From Streptomyces sp. NBC_00582 (lineage in GTDB: Bacteria > Actinomycetota > Actinomycetes > Streptomycetales > Streptomycetaceae), in assembly GCF_036345155.1 (NCBI RefSeq), contig NZ_CP107772.1, positions 5,146,001 through 5,210,000 of the forward strand: DNA of 64,000 nt. Reading direction: 5' to 3'. A program made the position numbers and the translations under genes. This document shows, piece after piece, positions 56,080 to 64,000 of this stretch. The notes beneath the pieces are model-generated. The model saw only the letters and a list, made by a program, of their open reading frames with translations, was not told where the DNA came from and ran no database searches. Numbering within the stretch: position 1 is the stretch's first letter; each line of letters opens with the position of its first letter.

Positions 56080-57299
56080 AGGTCTCCGAACGTCATCCGG
56101 GCCACCCACTTGGTGTTCAGCACACCGGGCGCCGCGGGCACGATGATCCGCGCCGGGTAGCCGTGGTCGGGGGACAGGTCCTCGCCGTTGACATGGAGGG
56201 CGAGCAGGGACCGCGGGTCGGCCACCTGGTTGGCGCGCAGGGCCGCCTTCCTGAACGCCCCGTGGGCCTGGAGGGACTCGACGAAGACGTCCGGCGGGTC
56301 GTCGTACCCGACGAGCGCCGCGAGATCCCGCAGCCGTACGCCCCGCCACCACTGGTCCGACGTCGACCAGCCCTCCACGCAGGCGATCGGCAACGACGCA
56401 CTGTGCAGGGGGAGTTGGGCGAGCCGGGCGCGGCTGAGGCGGACGGTTCCCGTGCGGCCCGTGACGACGAGCCGCCACGCGTCCTCGTCCGTCTCGGCGG
56501 CGTCGATGCCGGCGTACGCGGCGGTCTTGTTGATCTGGAAGCCGTTCGGGCCGGTGCCGGGGTCGGCTCCGCCGTGCGGGGCGAGGAGGGCGGTGCGGCG
56601 CAGGCCGTCGAAGTCCTGTCCCACCGTGGTCAGGAACAGCAGCAGGGAACCGCCCCCGACGAACCACAGGGCACCCCGTCGGGAGACGGTCGGCTCCAGC
56701 GGGTCCGGGGACACGAGGTCGTTCCTCTCCTCCCGCCCCTGCCTCAGGTTGCGCAGCGCCGTCGGCGTCTTCAGCGCCGCGTGGGCGACGAAGGCGGCGA
56801 AGAAGACCCAGGCGCCGTAGAAGTGGAGGGGGTAGAAGGAGCCGGGGAAGACGTAGTTCAACTGAACGTTGAACACACCCGTCACGAACTCGAAGAGTCC
56901 GCCCCCGACCAGCAGCAGCAGCGAGATCCGCTCCAGGGCGTGCGCGAGCGAGCGGGCCGGCGGCAGCGTGAACAGGCGCGGCACCACCGACCAGAGCTTG
57001 GCGAGCAGGACGGGGATCAGGGTGAGGCCGAGGGTGACGTGGACGCCCTGGTTGAACCGGTACAGCCAGTGCGGGTCCGTCGGCCAGGAGAAGAGGTAGA
57101 AGCCGAGGATGCCCTTGTCGGGTGTCTTGTCGTTCACCGGCGACAGGTCCGGGTTGTAGGCGGCGTACGAGACCAGGCCCGTCACGAACAGCACGGTGAT
57201 GCCGACGAGCAGGACGAGTCCGAGCACCGAGGTGAACCGGGGGCCGCGCACGGGGCTGCGCCAGAAGCGGGGTGAGGTGGGCGATACGGGGAGCCGCAT
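56076..57299 (-). CDS. membrane-anchored molybdopterin-dependent oxidoreductase
   Basis: 407 residues. The first half has five or so transmembrane helices with regularly placed His (GVHVTLGLTLIPVLLAKLWS, YPLHFYGAWVFFAAFVAHAA), suggesting a haem b-type membrane domain. The C-terminal ~170 form the sulfite oxidase/YedY-type molybdopterin fold: INKTAAYAGIDAAETDEDAW, LPIACVEGWSTSDQWWRGVR with the molybdenum-ligand Cys, and GYPARIIVPAAPGVLNTKWV. It likely passes electrons between the quinone pool and an extracytoplasmic substrate, perhaps an oxidised protein side chain as in MsrPQ (inference). Confidence 0.88.
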   Translation of the reverse strand: MRLPVSPTSPRFWRSPVRGPRFTSVLGLVLLVGITVLFVTGLVSYAAYNPDLSPVNDKTPDKGILGFYLFSWPTDPHWLYRFNQGVHVTLGLTLIPVLLAKLWSVVPRLFTLPPARSLAHALERISLLLLVGGGLFEFVTGVFNVQLNYVFPGSFYPLHFYGAWVFFAAFVAHAALKTPTALRNLRQGREERNDLVSPDPLEPTVSRRGALWFVGGGSLLLFLTTVGQDFDGLRRTALLAPHGGADPGTGPNGFQINKTAAYAGIDAAETDEDAWRLVVTGRTGTVRLSRARLAQLPLHSASLPIACVEGWSTSDQWWRGVRLRDLAALVGYDDPPDVFVESLQAHGAFRKAALRANQVADPRSLLALHVNGEDLSPDHGYPARIIVPAAPGVLNTKWVARMTFGDL

Positions 57300-57412
57300 G
57301 CCCCGACCGTAGGCCGGAACACCCCTGGTGGAGGGCGTGCGACTGATGACGAAACGCTGACGTCCGGCCCGGACGGCGGTACGGCGTCGGCCGCGCGGCC
57401 TAGCGTTCCGCT

Positions 57413-58756
57413 GTGACCCGCGCCCCGCTCCGCCCGCGACTTCGCGATCTGTACGCCGCCCTGGCCGCGGCCCTCCTCGTCCTCACGGCCGTGCTGGTCG
57501 GCCGCGGCATCGAGGAGACCCACCACACCCTGCGGGTGAACTGGCCGCCGCTGCTGGCCACCTGGGGCCCGCACACGGGACCGGGCACCTGGGCCGCCGT
57601 GGCGGTGGCGGCGGCCGTGGTGGCGTACGGCCCCGCAGTGGCCGTACGCCTGCCCTGGCGGGCCCTGCTCGCCACGGCCTGGGGCTCGGCGACGGCGTGG
57701 ATCCTCTCCCTCGCCCTGATCGACGGATGGCACCGGGGCATCGCCGTCCGGCTCACCACCCGCCACGAGTACCTCCAGGTCGTCGGCCGCTTCCACGACG
57801 TCCCGGCGACCCTGCGCGACTTCACCCACCACATCCTTCTCCACTCCCCCGACAACTGGCCCGCCCATGTCGCCGGCCACCCGCCCGCCGCCACGCTCAC
57901 CTTCGTCCTGCTCGACCGGATCGGGCTGCGGGGCGGGGGCTGGGCCGGGATGTGGTGCGTCACCGTCGGGGCGACGGCCTGTGTGGCCGTCCTCGTCACG
58001 GTCCGCGCCCTGGCCGACGAGGGGCTCGCGCGGCGGGCGGCCCCCTTCCTGGTCCTCGCCCCGGCGGCGGTGTGGATGGGCACCTCCGCCGACGCGTACT
58101 TCGCGGCGGTGGCCGCGTGGGCTGTGGCGCTGCTGGCGCAGTCCGTCACCCGGGGCTCCCCGCTCGCGGCCGGAGCGTCCGGCCTGCTGTTCGGTCTGAC
58201 CTGCTACCTCTCCTACGGCCTGACCCTCTTCCTCCTCGTCGGCGCCGCGGTGGCCTGGCTCGGCCGGCACCGGGTCCGCCGACGGCCGTTCCCGCTCCTC
58301 GCGTTCCTCGCGGGGCTGGCGGTCGTTCCGACGGTGTTCACCCTGGCGGGCTTCGACTGGTGGGAGGCGTACCGGCTGCTGGTGACGCGCTACCACCAGG
58401 GCGCGGGCGGTGTGCGGCCCTACGGCTACTGGGTGTGGGCGAATCTCGCGTGCGCGGTGCTGATCACCGGCCCGGCGACGGCGGCGGGGCTCCGGCGGAC
58501 GGCCGCCGTACTGCTCCGACGGCACACCGAGCCGCAGGGCGACGTCCGTCTGGCGTTTGTGGTGACCACCGCCCTGCTCGCCCTCCTCGTCGCGGACCTG
58601 TCCGGCATGAGCAAGGCCGAGACGGAACGCATCTGGCTCCCCTTCGCGGTGTGGCTGCTCCCGTCCTGCGCGTTCCTGCCCCGCCCTCGCGCCTGGCTCA
58701 CCGCCCAGGCGGTGCTGGCCCTGCTCCTCAACCACCTGCTGCGCACCGGGTGGTGA
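57413..58756 (+). CDS. polytopic membrane protein, possible polyprenyl-phosphate glycosyltransferase
   Basis: 447 residues with about eleven transmembrane helices. An outer loop with ETHHTLRVNWPPLLATWGPH and a segment HSPDNWPAHVAGHPPAATLT between helices resemble the layout of GT-C transferases, but the expected DE/DD motif after helix 1 is not clear. In neighbourhood it follows a GT2 operon, which supports a lipid-linked sugar role. The GTG start lies shortly after TAGCGT with no ribosome site, so it is probably leaderless. Confidence 0.7.
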   Translation: MTRAPLRPRLRDLYAALAAALLVLTAVLVGRGIEETHHTLRVNWPPLLATWGPHTGPGTWAAVAVAAAVVAYGPAVAVRLPWRALLATAWGSATAWILSLALIDGWHRGIAVRLTTRHEYLQVVGRFHDVPATLRDFTHHILLHSPDNWPAHVAGHPPAATLTFVLLDRIGLRGGGWAGMWCVTVGATACVAVLVTVRALADEGLARRAAPFLVLAPAAVWMGTSADAYFAAVAAWAVALLAQSVTRGSPLAAGASGLLFGLTCYLSYGLTLFLLVGAAVAWLGRHRVRRRPFPLLAFLAGLAVVPTVFTLAGFDWWEAYRLLVTRYHQGAGGVRPYGYWVWANLACAVLITGPATAAGLRRTAAVLLRRHTEPQGDVRLAFVVTTALLALLVADLSGMSKAETERIWLPFAVWLLPSCAFLPRPRAWLTAQAVLALLLNHLLRTGW

Positions 58757-58785
58757 CCGCCCGGGGTGCCGGGCGGTCACCGGGT

Positions 58786-59526
58786 TCAGCGGTGGGAGCC
58801 GCTCCCCTTCAGGTGGCGGTCCAGGAAGCGGCAGCCGTCCTCCAGTTCGAACCAGGGGGTGCCGGTGTGGCCGCCCGGATTGGCGTGCAGGGTCTTCTCT
58901 CTGCTGCCGAAGGCGTCGAACAGGTCCAGGGCCCGTTGCCGGGGGTTCCCCTCGTCGTCCCATTGCAGCAGGAACAGCAGCGGAACGGTGACCTGCCGGG
59001 CCTCCTCGCGCTGGGCACGGGGCACGTACCCCCCGGCGAAGAAGCCCGCGGCCGCGATGCGCGGCTCGGCCACCGCCAGCCTGATGCCGAGGGCGGTCCA
59101 CCCTCCGGAGTAGCCGACCGGCCCGTCGATCCCGGGCAGTTCGAGGAGGGCGTCCAGCGTGGTCCGCCATTCCGGGACCGCGTTCTCGACCAGCGGGCCG
59201 ACGAGGGACTCGAAGATCTCGTCGACCGGCTCGCCGGCCCGCATCGCCCGGCGGAGGTCGGCACGGGCCTGCTCGTCGGCGGCGGAACGGGGGCGGTCAC
59301 CGCACCCGGCGGCGTCGATGGTGGCCACCGCGTAGCCGCGCGCCGCGGTGTAGCGGGCCCGGGCCACCAGCCGGGGATCGGCCTTGGGCAGGCCGTTGTT
59401 GTGGGCCATCAGGACCAGTGGGGCAGGGGCGGATCCGGGCGTCCACAGGGTGCCGGGGATCTCGCCGAGGGTGAACTCGCGTGCGAGGACACCGTCGTCG
59501 AGGTGCTGTTCGGAAGTGAAGTGCAC
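58786..59526 (-). CDS. alpha/beta hydrolase of dienelactone hydrolase type
   Basis: 246 residues. APLVLMAHNNGLPKADPRLV stands for the oxyanion region, PVGYSGGWTALGIRLAVAEP carries the nucleophile Ser in G-Y-S-G-G, and LLFLLQWDDEGNPRQRAL and HANPGGHTGTPWFE carry the Asp and His. The substrate is unknown. The ATG is at 59524-59526. Confidence 0.85.
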   Translation of the reverse strand: MHFTSEQHLDDGVLAREFTLGEIPGTLWTPGSAPAPLVLMAHNNGLPKADPRLVARARYTAARGYAVATIDAAGCGDRPRSAADEQARADLRRAMRAGEPVDEIFESLVGPLVENAVPEWRTTLDALLELPGIDGPVGYSGGWTALGIRLAVAEPRIAAAGFFAGGYVPRAQREEARQVTVPLLFLLQWDDEGNPRQRALDLFDAFGSREKTLHANPGGHTGTPWFELEDGCRFLDRHLKGSGSHR

Positions 59527-59836
59527 GGTCGTGCCTTTCGGGAGGGCTCGCGAACGGCGCTCCCGGACGACCTATCGCCCGGCCGTGACCCCGGAGGGGA
59601 GCACCCATGTCGATACGTTCACGGGTACCACCTCCTCGTTCTCCGGCACGGCTTCCGGAACGCTAGCAGCGGTCGCCGTGGTCCGCCAACGGATTCTCGC
59701 GGGGGCCTCGGCGCGGCGGTTGCGGTTCCAGGAGGACGGACTACGGAGACAGCCCGGCAGACGGAGAGCGGCACCCCGGAAGACCGCCGGTCCTTCGCCT
59801 CACGTCCCGGAGCCGAGGAGGCGCATACTGGGGGCA
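59527..59836. other. divergent promoter region; a 19-codon frame with ribosome site
   Basis: 310 bases. A short frame at 59607-59666 (MSIRSRVPPPRSPARLPER) follows GGAGGGGAGC and could be a leader peptide, but nothing else supports it. CATACT lies about eight bases before the next gene's ATG. Confidence 0.4.
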
Positions 59837-60058
59837 ATGACAAAGCCCGATGCACCGAAGCGTCATCTGCCCACCAGCCCCTTCAAGGCCCCGGTCACCT
59901 CGGCTCCCAAGCATTTCGCCCTGGGTGACCAGGTCACGCACGACATGTATGGTCTCGGCCGGGTGATCGGCATCGAGGACGGAATCGCGGCGCTCGTGGA
60001 TTTCGGCTCGGCGCAGGTACGCGTGTTGAGCCCGTACACCAAGATGATCAAGCTGTAG
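59837..60058 (+). CDS. small CarD-like/KOW-type protein
   Basis: 73 residues. HFALGDQVTHDMYGLGRVIG with IEDGIAALVDFGSAQVRVLS is a small beta-barrel resembling the RNA-polymerase-interacting part of CarD/TRCF proteins (G-D-x-V-x-H-x-x-x-G-x-G-x-V). Without the rest of CarD, the function is unknown. It is common in Streptomyces. Confidence 0.75.
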   Translation: MTKPDAPKRHLPTSPFKAPVTSAPKHFALGDQVTHDMYGLGRVIGIEDGIAALVDFGSAQVRVLSPYTKMIKL

Positions 60059-60123
60059 GACCACTGAGCCCGGTCACGGGACGCCAGGTCCCCTCACGGA
60101 CCTGCACAAAAGGGAGCCCTCTC

Positions 60124-60273
60124 ATCGATTCGACGTCGCTGTTCTCCGCCCTGGAAGGGCAACCCCGCTCTTCCGCGGCGGCACCGCCGCCGCCGGCGAC
60201 CAATCCCTTCCAGGCCCCGGACTTCGGGGTGGACGAGCCCGTACCGGACGAGGAGGCACAGGAGGCCGCCTGA
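60124..60273 (+). CDS. small acidic protein with apparent ATC start
   Basis: 49 residues if translation begins at ATC 60124-60126: IDSTSLFSALEGQPRSSAAA, then NPFQAPDFGVDEPVPDEEAQ. AAAGGGAG lies seven bases before that codon and the in-frame upstream region has no ATG, GTG or TTG after the previous stop. Codon bias is Streptomyces-like. Either ATC is used as a rare start or a former ATG was mutated and the gene is silent. Confidence 0.45.
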   Translation: MDSTSLFSALEGQPRSSAAAPPPPATNPFQAPDFGVDEPVPDEEAQEAA

Positions 60274-60383
60274 CCCGGCTGACGGACGGCCGCAGGAGTA
60301 GCGTGGACGGGGAGGAGAGGGCCGGGAGAACGTCTCCGGGCCCGGTCCGATCTGCACGCCGGGGGCGGAGTCACGGAGCAGGC

Positions 60384-60740
60384 ATGATCCACGCGGCCGA
60401 TGTCCGGGAGTGGCGCGAACACGACGTGATCGACCCCAGGGGACGGAAGATCGGCACGCTGGAGGCCGTCTATGTGGACACGGCCACCGACGAACCGGCC
60501 ATGGTCACCGTCCGTACGGGGCTGCCCACCCGTCAGCGCCTGGTCTTCGTCCCGCTCGACGAGGCGGTCCTGGGGCCCGGCTACGTCAGGGTCCCCCACG
60601 CCAAGGGGACGGTACGGAAGGCACCTTCCATCGGGACGGACGACGTCCTGCCCGCCGAGCGGGAGGAAACGATCTTCCGCTACTACGACATGACGTACCG
60701 GCCGGGCGTGCACGGCGAACGCCAACTCGCACGGCGCTGA
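60384..60740 (+). CDS. PRC-barrel domain protein
   Basis: 118 residues. EHDVIDPRGRKIGTLEAVYV, MVTVRTGLPTRQRLVFVPLD and VRVPHAKGTVRKAPSIG are the PRC-barrel, followed by a short tail ending YRPGVHGERQLARR. It has the barrel of the protein at 5057-5836 but no DUF2382 half. The ATG has GGAG upstream. Confidence 0.82.
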   Translation: MIHAADVREWREHDVIDPRGRKIGTLEAVYVDTATDEPAMVTVRTGLPTRQRLVFVPLDEAVLGPGYVRVPHAKGTVRKAPSIGTDDVLPAEREETIFRYYDMTYRPGVHGERQLARR

Positions 60741-60761
60741 CCCTGCCCGGAGGTGGTCGGT

Positions 60762-60935
60762 TTGTGGGTGACCTTTCTGCTGCTTCTCCTGGTGGCCGTC
60801 GTGCTGGGAATCATCGGCACGACCGCGGACGACCTGGGCTATCTGCTGGCCGTAGGAGTCGTGCTCTTCGTGGCCGACGTGGCCTGGGCCGTGACGACGG
60901 GCTCCCGCCGCGCCCGCCGACGTCCGGTTCGCTGA
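60762..60935 (+). CDS. small two-helix membrane protein
   Basis: 57 residues with two transmembrane helices (LWVTFLLLLLVAVVLGIIG and LLAVGVVLFVADVAWAVTTG) and a basic tail (SRRARRRPVR). The TTG at 60762 is chosen because GGAGGTG lies seven bases upstream; a GTG at 60753 lies inside that site. It follows the PRC-barrel gene by 21 bases and is probably in its operon. Confidence 0.65.
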   Translation: MWVTFLLLLLVAVVLGIIGTTADDLGYLLAVGVVLFVADVAWAVTTGSRRARRRPVR

Positions 60936-61155
60936 CCGCACCGGAGCCCGACCGTTCGACGCCGGAGGGCCCGGGTCCTGCTGCCTGGGCCGCGAGCGTG
61001 GGCACGCCCTGGTGGGCCGGCTCGGCGCCCCGGGCGTGGACCCGGCCGCCGACCGCACCGACCGAATCGTGTGATCATTCCACTGGCCGAGGTCTTCACT
61101 CCGCACGGCCGGGTACTCGGTGCCTCCGACAGGACGACCTGACGAGGAGGATCCG

Positions 61156-61629
61156 ATGAGCACGGTCAAGGAAGCGGTCGACGTGGACGTCCCGCTCCGT
61201 GCGGCGTACGGCCAGTGGACGCAGTTCGAGGAGTTTCCCCGCTTCATGGAGGGCGTCGAGGAGGTCCGGCAACTCGACGACCGGCACAACCACTGGACCA
61301 CCGTCATCGGCGGGGTGCGGCGTGAGTTCGACACGGAGATCGTCGACCAGCTCCCCGACGACCGGATCACCTGGCGGACCGTCACCGGGGAGACGCAGCA
61401 GCGCGGATCGGTCCGGTTCGAGCGGATCGACGACATGCACACGCGCGTGGAGCTCACGATGGAGGTCGAACCCAGCGGTCTGGCCGAGAAGGGCGCGGAC
61501 GCGCTGGGCATGATCGACCGACGGGTGAAGGGCGATCTGCGCCGCTTCAAGGACTACGTCGAGGGCAGCGGCGGCGACGCCGGCTGGCGCGGCCGTATCC
61601 AGCCCGGTGACCCCGGCCGGACTCTCTGA
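61156..61629 (+). CDS. SRPBCC (polyketide cyclase/dehydrase-type) stress-associated protein
   Basis: 157 residues. VKEAVDVDVPLRAAYGQWTQ with FEEFPRFMEGVEEVRQLDD, ITWRTVTGETQQRGSVRFER and TRVELTMEVEPSGLAEKGAD mark the SRPBCC coenzyme-Q-binding-like fold. Such proteins occur with PRC-barrel and DUF2382 genes in actinobacterial stress clusters, as here. The ligand is unknown. GAGGAGG lies before the ATG. Confidence 0.82.
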   Translation: MSTVKEAVDVDVPLRAAYGQWTQFEEFPRFMEGVEEVRQLDDRHNHWTTVIGGVRREFDTEIVDQLPDDRITWRTVTGETQQRGSVRFERIDDMHTRVELTMEVEPSGLAEKGADALGMIDRRVKGDLRRFKDYVEGSGGDAGWRGRIQPGDPGRTL

Positions 61630-61665
61630 CGGCCCGGCACCACCTCCGGCCGGCTCGGCGGGCGA

Positions 61666-62901
61666 TCAGCCCCGAGCCGGCCGGAGCCGTACCGGCGCGG
61701 GGGCCGGGGAGGTCCCGTCGGGGGAAGACCGCCTCGAAGGGTGCTCGGCCCAGGCACGGCCGCGCAGTTCCGGGTCCCCGAGGACGTCCAGGCCCGTGCA
61801 GGCCAGTGCCTCCACGACCGCCGTCAGCACCTCGCGGGCCCGTGCGGAGGCGCCCGCCCTGGCGAACCGAGGGGTGTGGTCGCCGCCGTCGGCGTCCATG
61901 ATCGCGACGAAGGGATGGATGGCCGGCACCCGGCCGCTGACGTTGCCGATGTCCGAGGAGCCCAGCCGGACCCCCGGGGCGGGCGGGGTGAGGGTGATGC
62001 CGGCCCTGGTCAGATGACCGGCGAAGTGCTCGGAGAGCACATGGTTGTCCCGGAAGTGCTCGTAGCGGACGCTCGCCCGCTCGACCTCGAAGGACGTGCC
62101 GGTCGCGCGCGCGACCCCCTCCGCGCAGACGCGCAACCGCCCGGCCAGGTCGTCCAGGGCGCCGGTGGTCGCGGCCCGCAGCCCGAAGCGGCCCTCGGCG
62201 TGGTCGGGGACGATGTTGGTCGCCGTACCGCCGTGCGTGACGATCCCCTGGATGTGAGAGCCCTCCGGCAGCCGGCGGCCGAGCGCCGACAGCACGTTGA
62301 ACAGCTCGACCAGGGCCGCGAGGGCGTCGACGCCCTCGGTCGGGTTGCCGGTGGGATGCGCGGCCCGGCCCCGGAAGGCGACCCGGTACTGCTCCTGCGC
62401 GGTCAGCGGCGCCCGTACCCAGTCGTGGACGCCGGGATGGAACATCAGCGCCGCGTCGACCTCGTCGAACACCCCGGCCCGCACCTCCAGCGCCTTGCCG
62501 CCGCCGCCCTCCTCGGCAGGTGTGCCCACCGCCAGCACCGACCCGTCGACACCGTCCCGCACCGCGTCCACCACCAGCGCGGCCCCGAGGCCGGCGGCGG
62601 CGATCAGATGATGGCCGCACGCGTGCCCGAGGCCGGGCAGGGCGTCGTACTCCAGGAGGAACGCCACGGTGGGCCGTCCGCGGCCCGAGCGCGCCGTGAA
62701 CGCCGTGGGCAGGTCGGCCACGTTCCGCCGTACCGCGAACCCCGCCCGTTCCAGCTCGCCGGTGAGCAGGGCCACCGCGTGGTGCTCGGCGAAGGCGGTC
62801 TCGGGGTCCGCGTGCAGCGCCGCCGCCACGTCCCACAGCGCATCCGCCCGTCGGCGCACCTCGTCGCGGACCCGGCCGTACGGGGGTGGCGAGCTGGACA
62901 T
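61666..62901 (-). CDS. M20 family amidohydrolase
   Basis: 411 residues. The M20 metal-binding residues are in LGHACGHHLIAAAGLGAALV, GTPAEEGGGGKALEVRAGVF and AALMFHPGVHDWVRAPLTAQ. The dimerisation domain (HPTGNPTEGVDALAALVELF) and the last metal ligand region (LGSSDIGNVSGRVPAIHPFV) follow. The pattern matches the AbgB/IAA-amino-acid hydrolase-like group that cleaves N-acyl amino acids. AGGAGG precedes the ATG at 62899-62901. Confidence 0.9.
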   Translation of the reverse strand: MSSSPPPYGRVRDEVRRRADALWDVAAALHADPETAFAEHHAVALLTGELERAGFAVRRNVADLPTAFTARSGRGRPTVAFLLEYDALPGLGHACGHHLIAAAGLGAALVVDAVRDGVDGSVLAVGTPAEEGGGGKALEVRAGVFDEVDAALMFHPGVHDWVRAPLTAQEQYRVAFRGRAAHPTGNPTEGVDALAALVELFNVLSALGRRLPEGSHIQGIVTHGGTATNIVPDHAEGRFGLRAATTGALDDLAGRLRVCAEGVARATGTSFEVERASVRYEHFRDNHVLSEHFAGHLTRAGITLTPPAPGVRLGSSDIGNVSGRVPAIHPFVAIMDADGGDHTPRFARAGASARAREVLTAVVEALACTGLDVLGDPELRGRAWAEHPSRRSSPDGTSPAPAPVRLRPARG

Positions 62902-63194
62902 CCGGGTCCTCCTGTGGGTCGACGGCGGTTTCCCGCGGCCCGGGTTCCCCCGAACGCCCCCGGGCAGACCCCGGGCGTTTCCGGCCGGGCGCAGCGGACA
63001 CTCGGGGAAGGCGGCAACAGCGGGACAGCAGGAACGACGGGGCGACCGACGGCACGGCGGAGCCCCGGAGGCCGGATGCGAGAAGACGCGACTTGGGCCG
63101 TCGCGCCGGCGGGCGGACCGCGGCCGACGGTCGGCTCCCTGTGCCAAGATCGGACGCAGCCGTGGTACGGAGTGGCCGTGGGGAGGTGATGGTC

Positions 63195-63959
63195 ATGGCC
63201 GGTGACGACCTGCTCGGCGGCGGAGACGCCGAACCGGAGACAGAGGCCCAACGCGCCCGCATCGCCCATGAACTCGTGGCCGCCGTACGCGGCCTCCCCC
63301 CTGCCGCCGTGCCCGAGGCGCTGTGCCGGACCTGCGTCACGCTGCTCCCCGCGGTGTCGGGGCTGTCGGTCTCGGTACTGGGGGAGGGCTCGGACACCGG
63401 CGTGGTGCTGTGCGCCAGCGACGGGGTCGCCGCACGGCTGGCGGAGATCCAGTACACCCTCGGCGAAGGGCCGTGCCGAGAAGCGGTCCGGCTGCGCGCC
63501 CCCGTCCTCGCGACCGATCTGACCCGCGCCCCCGACACCCGCCGCTGGCCGCTGTTCTCCGTCCAGGCGGCCAGGGCCGGGGCCGAGGCGGCGTTCTCGC
63601 TGCCCCTGGGGAGCGTGGGCAGCTCGCTGGGCACCCTGGACCTGTACAACGAGAACGCCGGCTCGCTCACCGCCGATCATCTGCGGACCGCGCTGCTGGT
63701 GGCCGATGCGGTCACCCTGGCCGTCATCGCCCTTGATCACGCTTCCCCGGCCCCCGAAGGAGTCGTAACGTGGCTGGCAGGAGCGGAAGCCGACCGGGAG
63801 GAGGTGCACCAGGCCACCGGGATGATCATGATCCAGCTCGGAGTGAGCGCCGAGGAGGCGCTGCTGCGTCTGCGGGCGCGGGCCTTCACCCAGGGCCGCA
63901 CCTCCACCGACGTGGCCCGGGCGATCATCGACCGCACCGTGGACCTCCGCGATGACTGA
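63195..63959 (+). CDS. GAF and ANTAR domain RNA-binding regulator
   Basis: 254 residues. The GAF domain (~40-165) has LPAVSGLSVSVLGEG, IQYTLGEGPCREAVRLRAPV and AFSLPLGSVGSSLGTLDLYN. The C-terminal ANTAR domain reads VHQATGMIMIQLGVSAEEAL then RLRARAFTQGRTSTDVARAI. ANTAR domains bind paired hairpins in leader RNA and prevent termination; the GAF presumably senses a signal. ATG at 63195 is chosen because GGGAGGTG lies six bases upstream; ATG 63189 abuts that site. Confidence 0.9.
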   Translation: MAGDDLLGGGDAEPETEAQRARIAHELVAAVRGLPPAAVPEALCRTCVTLLPAVSGLSVSVLGEGSDTGVVLCASDGVAARLAEIQYTLGEGPCREAVRLRAPVLATDLTRAPDTRRWPLFSVQAARAGAEAAFSLPLGSVGSSLGTLDLYNENAGSLTADHLRTALLVADAVTLAVIALDHASPAPEGVVTWLAGAEADREEVHQATGMIMIQLGVSAEEALLRLRARAFTQGRTSTDVARAIIDRTVDLRDD

Positions 63960-64000
63960 ACGGCCGGTAGACGTGAACGAGCAGCCCGGGGAGGCGACCA

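Noticed and set aside
63973..64000. GTG near the right edge as the start of another gene
   Set aside because: Only nine codons are visible, with no ribosome site or recognisable sequence.

Overview
The window is very GC-rich, starts many genes at GTG, packs operons with 4-base stop/start overlaps (GTGA or ATGA), and carries several genes that look leaderless. Together with the dnaK-grpE-dnaJ-hspR operon, HAIR operators and gene families such as CU044_5270, DUF5707, alpha-E and GAF-ANTAR, this points to a Streptomyces chromosome. The left two thirds look like conserved core. I recall a similar gene order around clpB, hspR and dnaK in S. coelicolor but could not check it.

Layout. 1-8 kb: aldose 1-epimerase (cut by the left edge), a CoxG-like protein, a membrane spermidine-synthase-like protein, DUF2617, a Cys/Gly-rich membrane protein, a PRC-barrel/DUF2382 stress protein, an aminotransferase and a YbjN protein. 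8-11 kb: clpB under a HAIR operator, then a PPOX-type flavin/F420 protein. 11.6-16.4 kb: an accessory-looking locus with a tiny exported peptide ending in a repeated DTAWS motif, a Rieske-like protein that has lost its cluster ligands, and four paralogous LuxR/TrmB-like regulators. 16.7-20 kb: the ATP-grasp / alpha-E / transglutaminase triad. 20-23.2 kb: a sugar-binding lipoprotein and a secreted PA14/FnIII protein. 23.3-27.5 kb: the heat-shock operon. 27.5-34.6 kb: a MraY/WecA-like membrane protein, a large Fe-S reductase, a Yip1 protein, an ATPase/phosphoribosyltransferase pair, dcd and a small zinc-ribbon protein.

34.9-37.1 kb is an integration hotspot at tRNA-Gly(CCC). A 48-base copy of the tRNA 3' part lies about 1.1 kb downstream and brackets a HigBA-like toxin-antitoxin pair. 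An integrase C-terminal scrap and an ASCH gene lie just beyond. 37.1-47.6 kb is a plant-cell-wall-degrading region with three large secreted enzymes, all carrying ricin-type CBM13 repeats: an unassigned TIM-barrel-like hydrolase, a GH10-CBM13-GH62 xylanase/arabinofuranosidase and a CBM13-GH74 xyloglucanase. They are separated by a sigma/membrane-protein pair and a decay zone where a LysR gene is split by a dctA fragment.

47.7-64 kb holds DUF5707, an ECF sigma / CU044_5270 pair, a sugar epimerase, a two-component system, a GT2-DUF2064-methyltransferase operon converging on a membrane molybdopterin oxidoreductase, a polytopic membrane protein, an alpha/beta hydrolase, small stress-type proteins, an M20 amidohydrolase and a GAF-ANTAR regulator. 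The most interesting places are the peptide/LuxR locus, the tRNA-Gly island and the CBM13 enzyme cluster.
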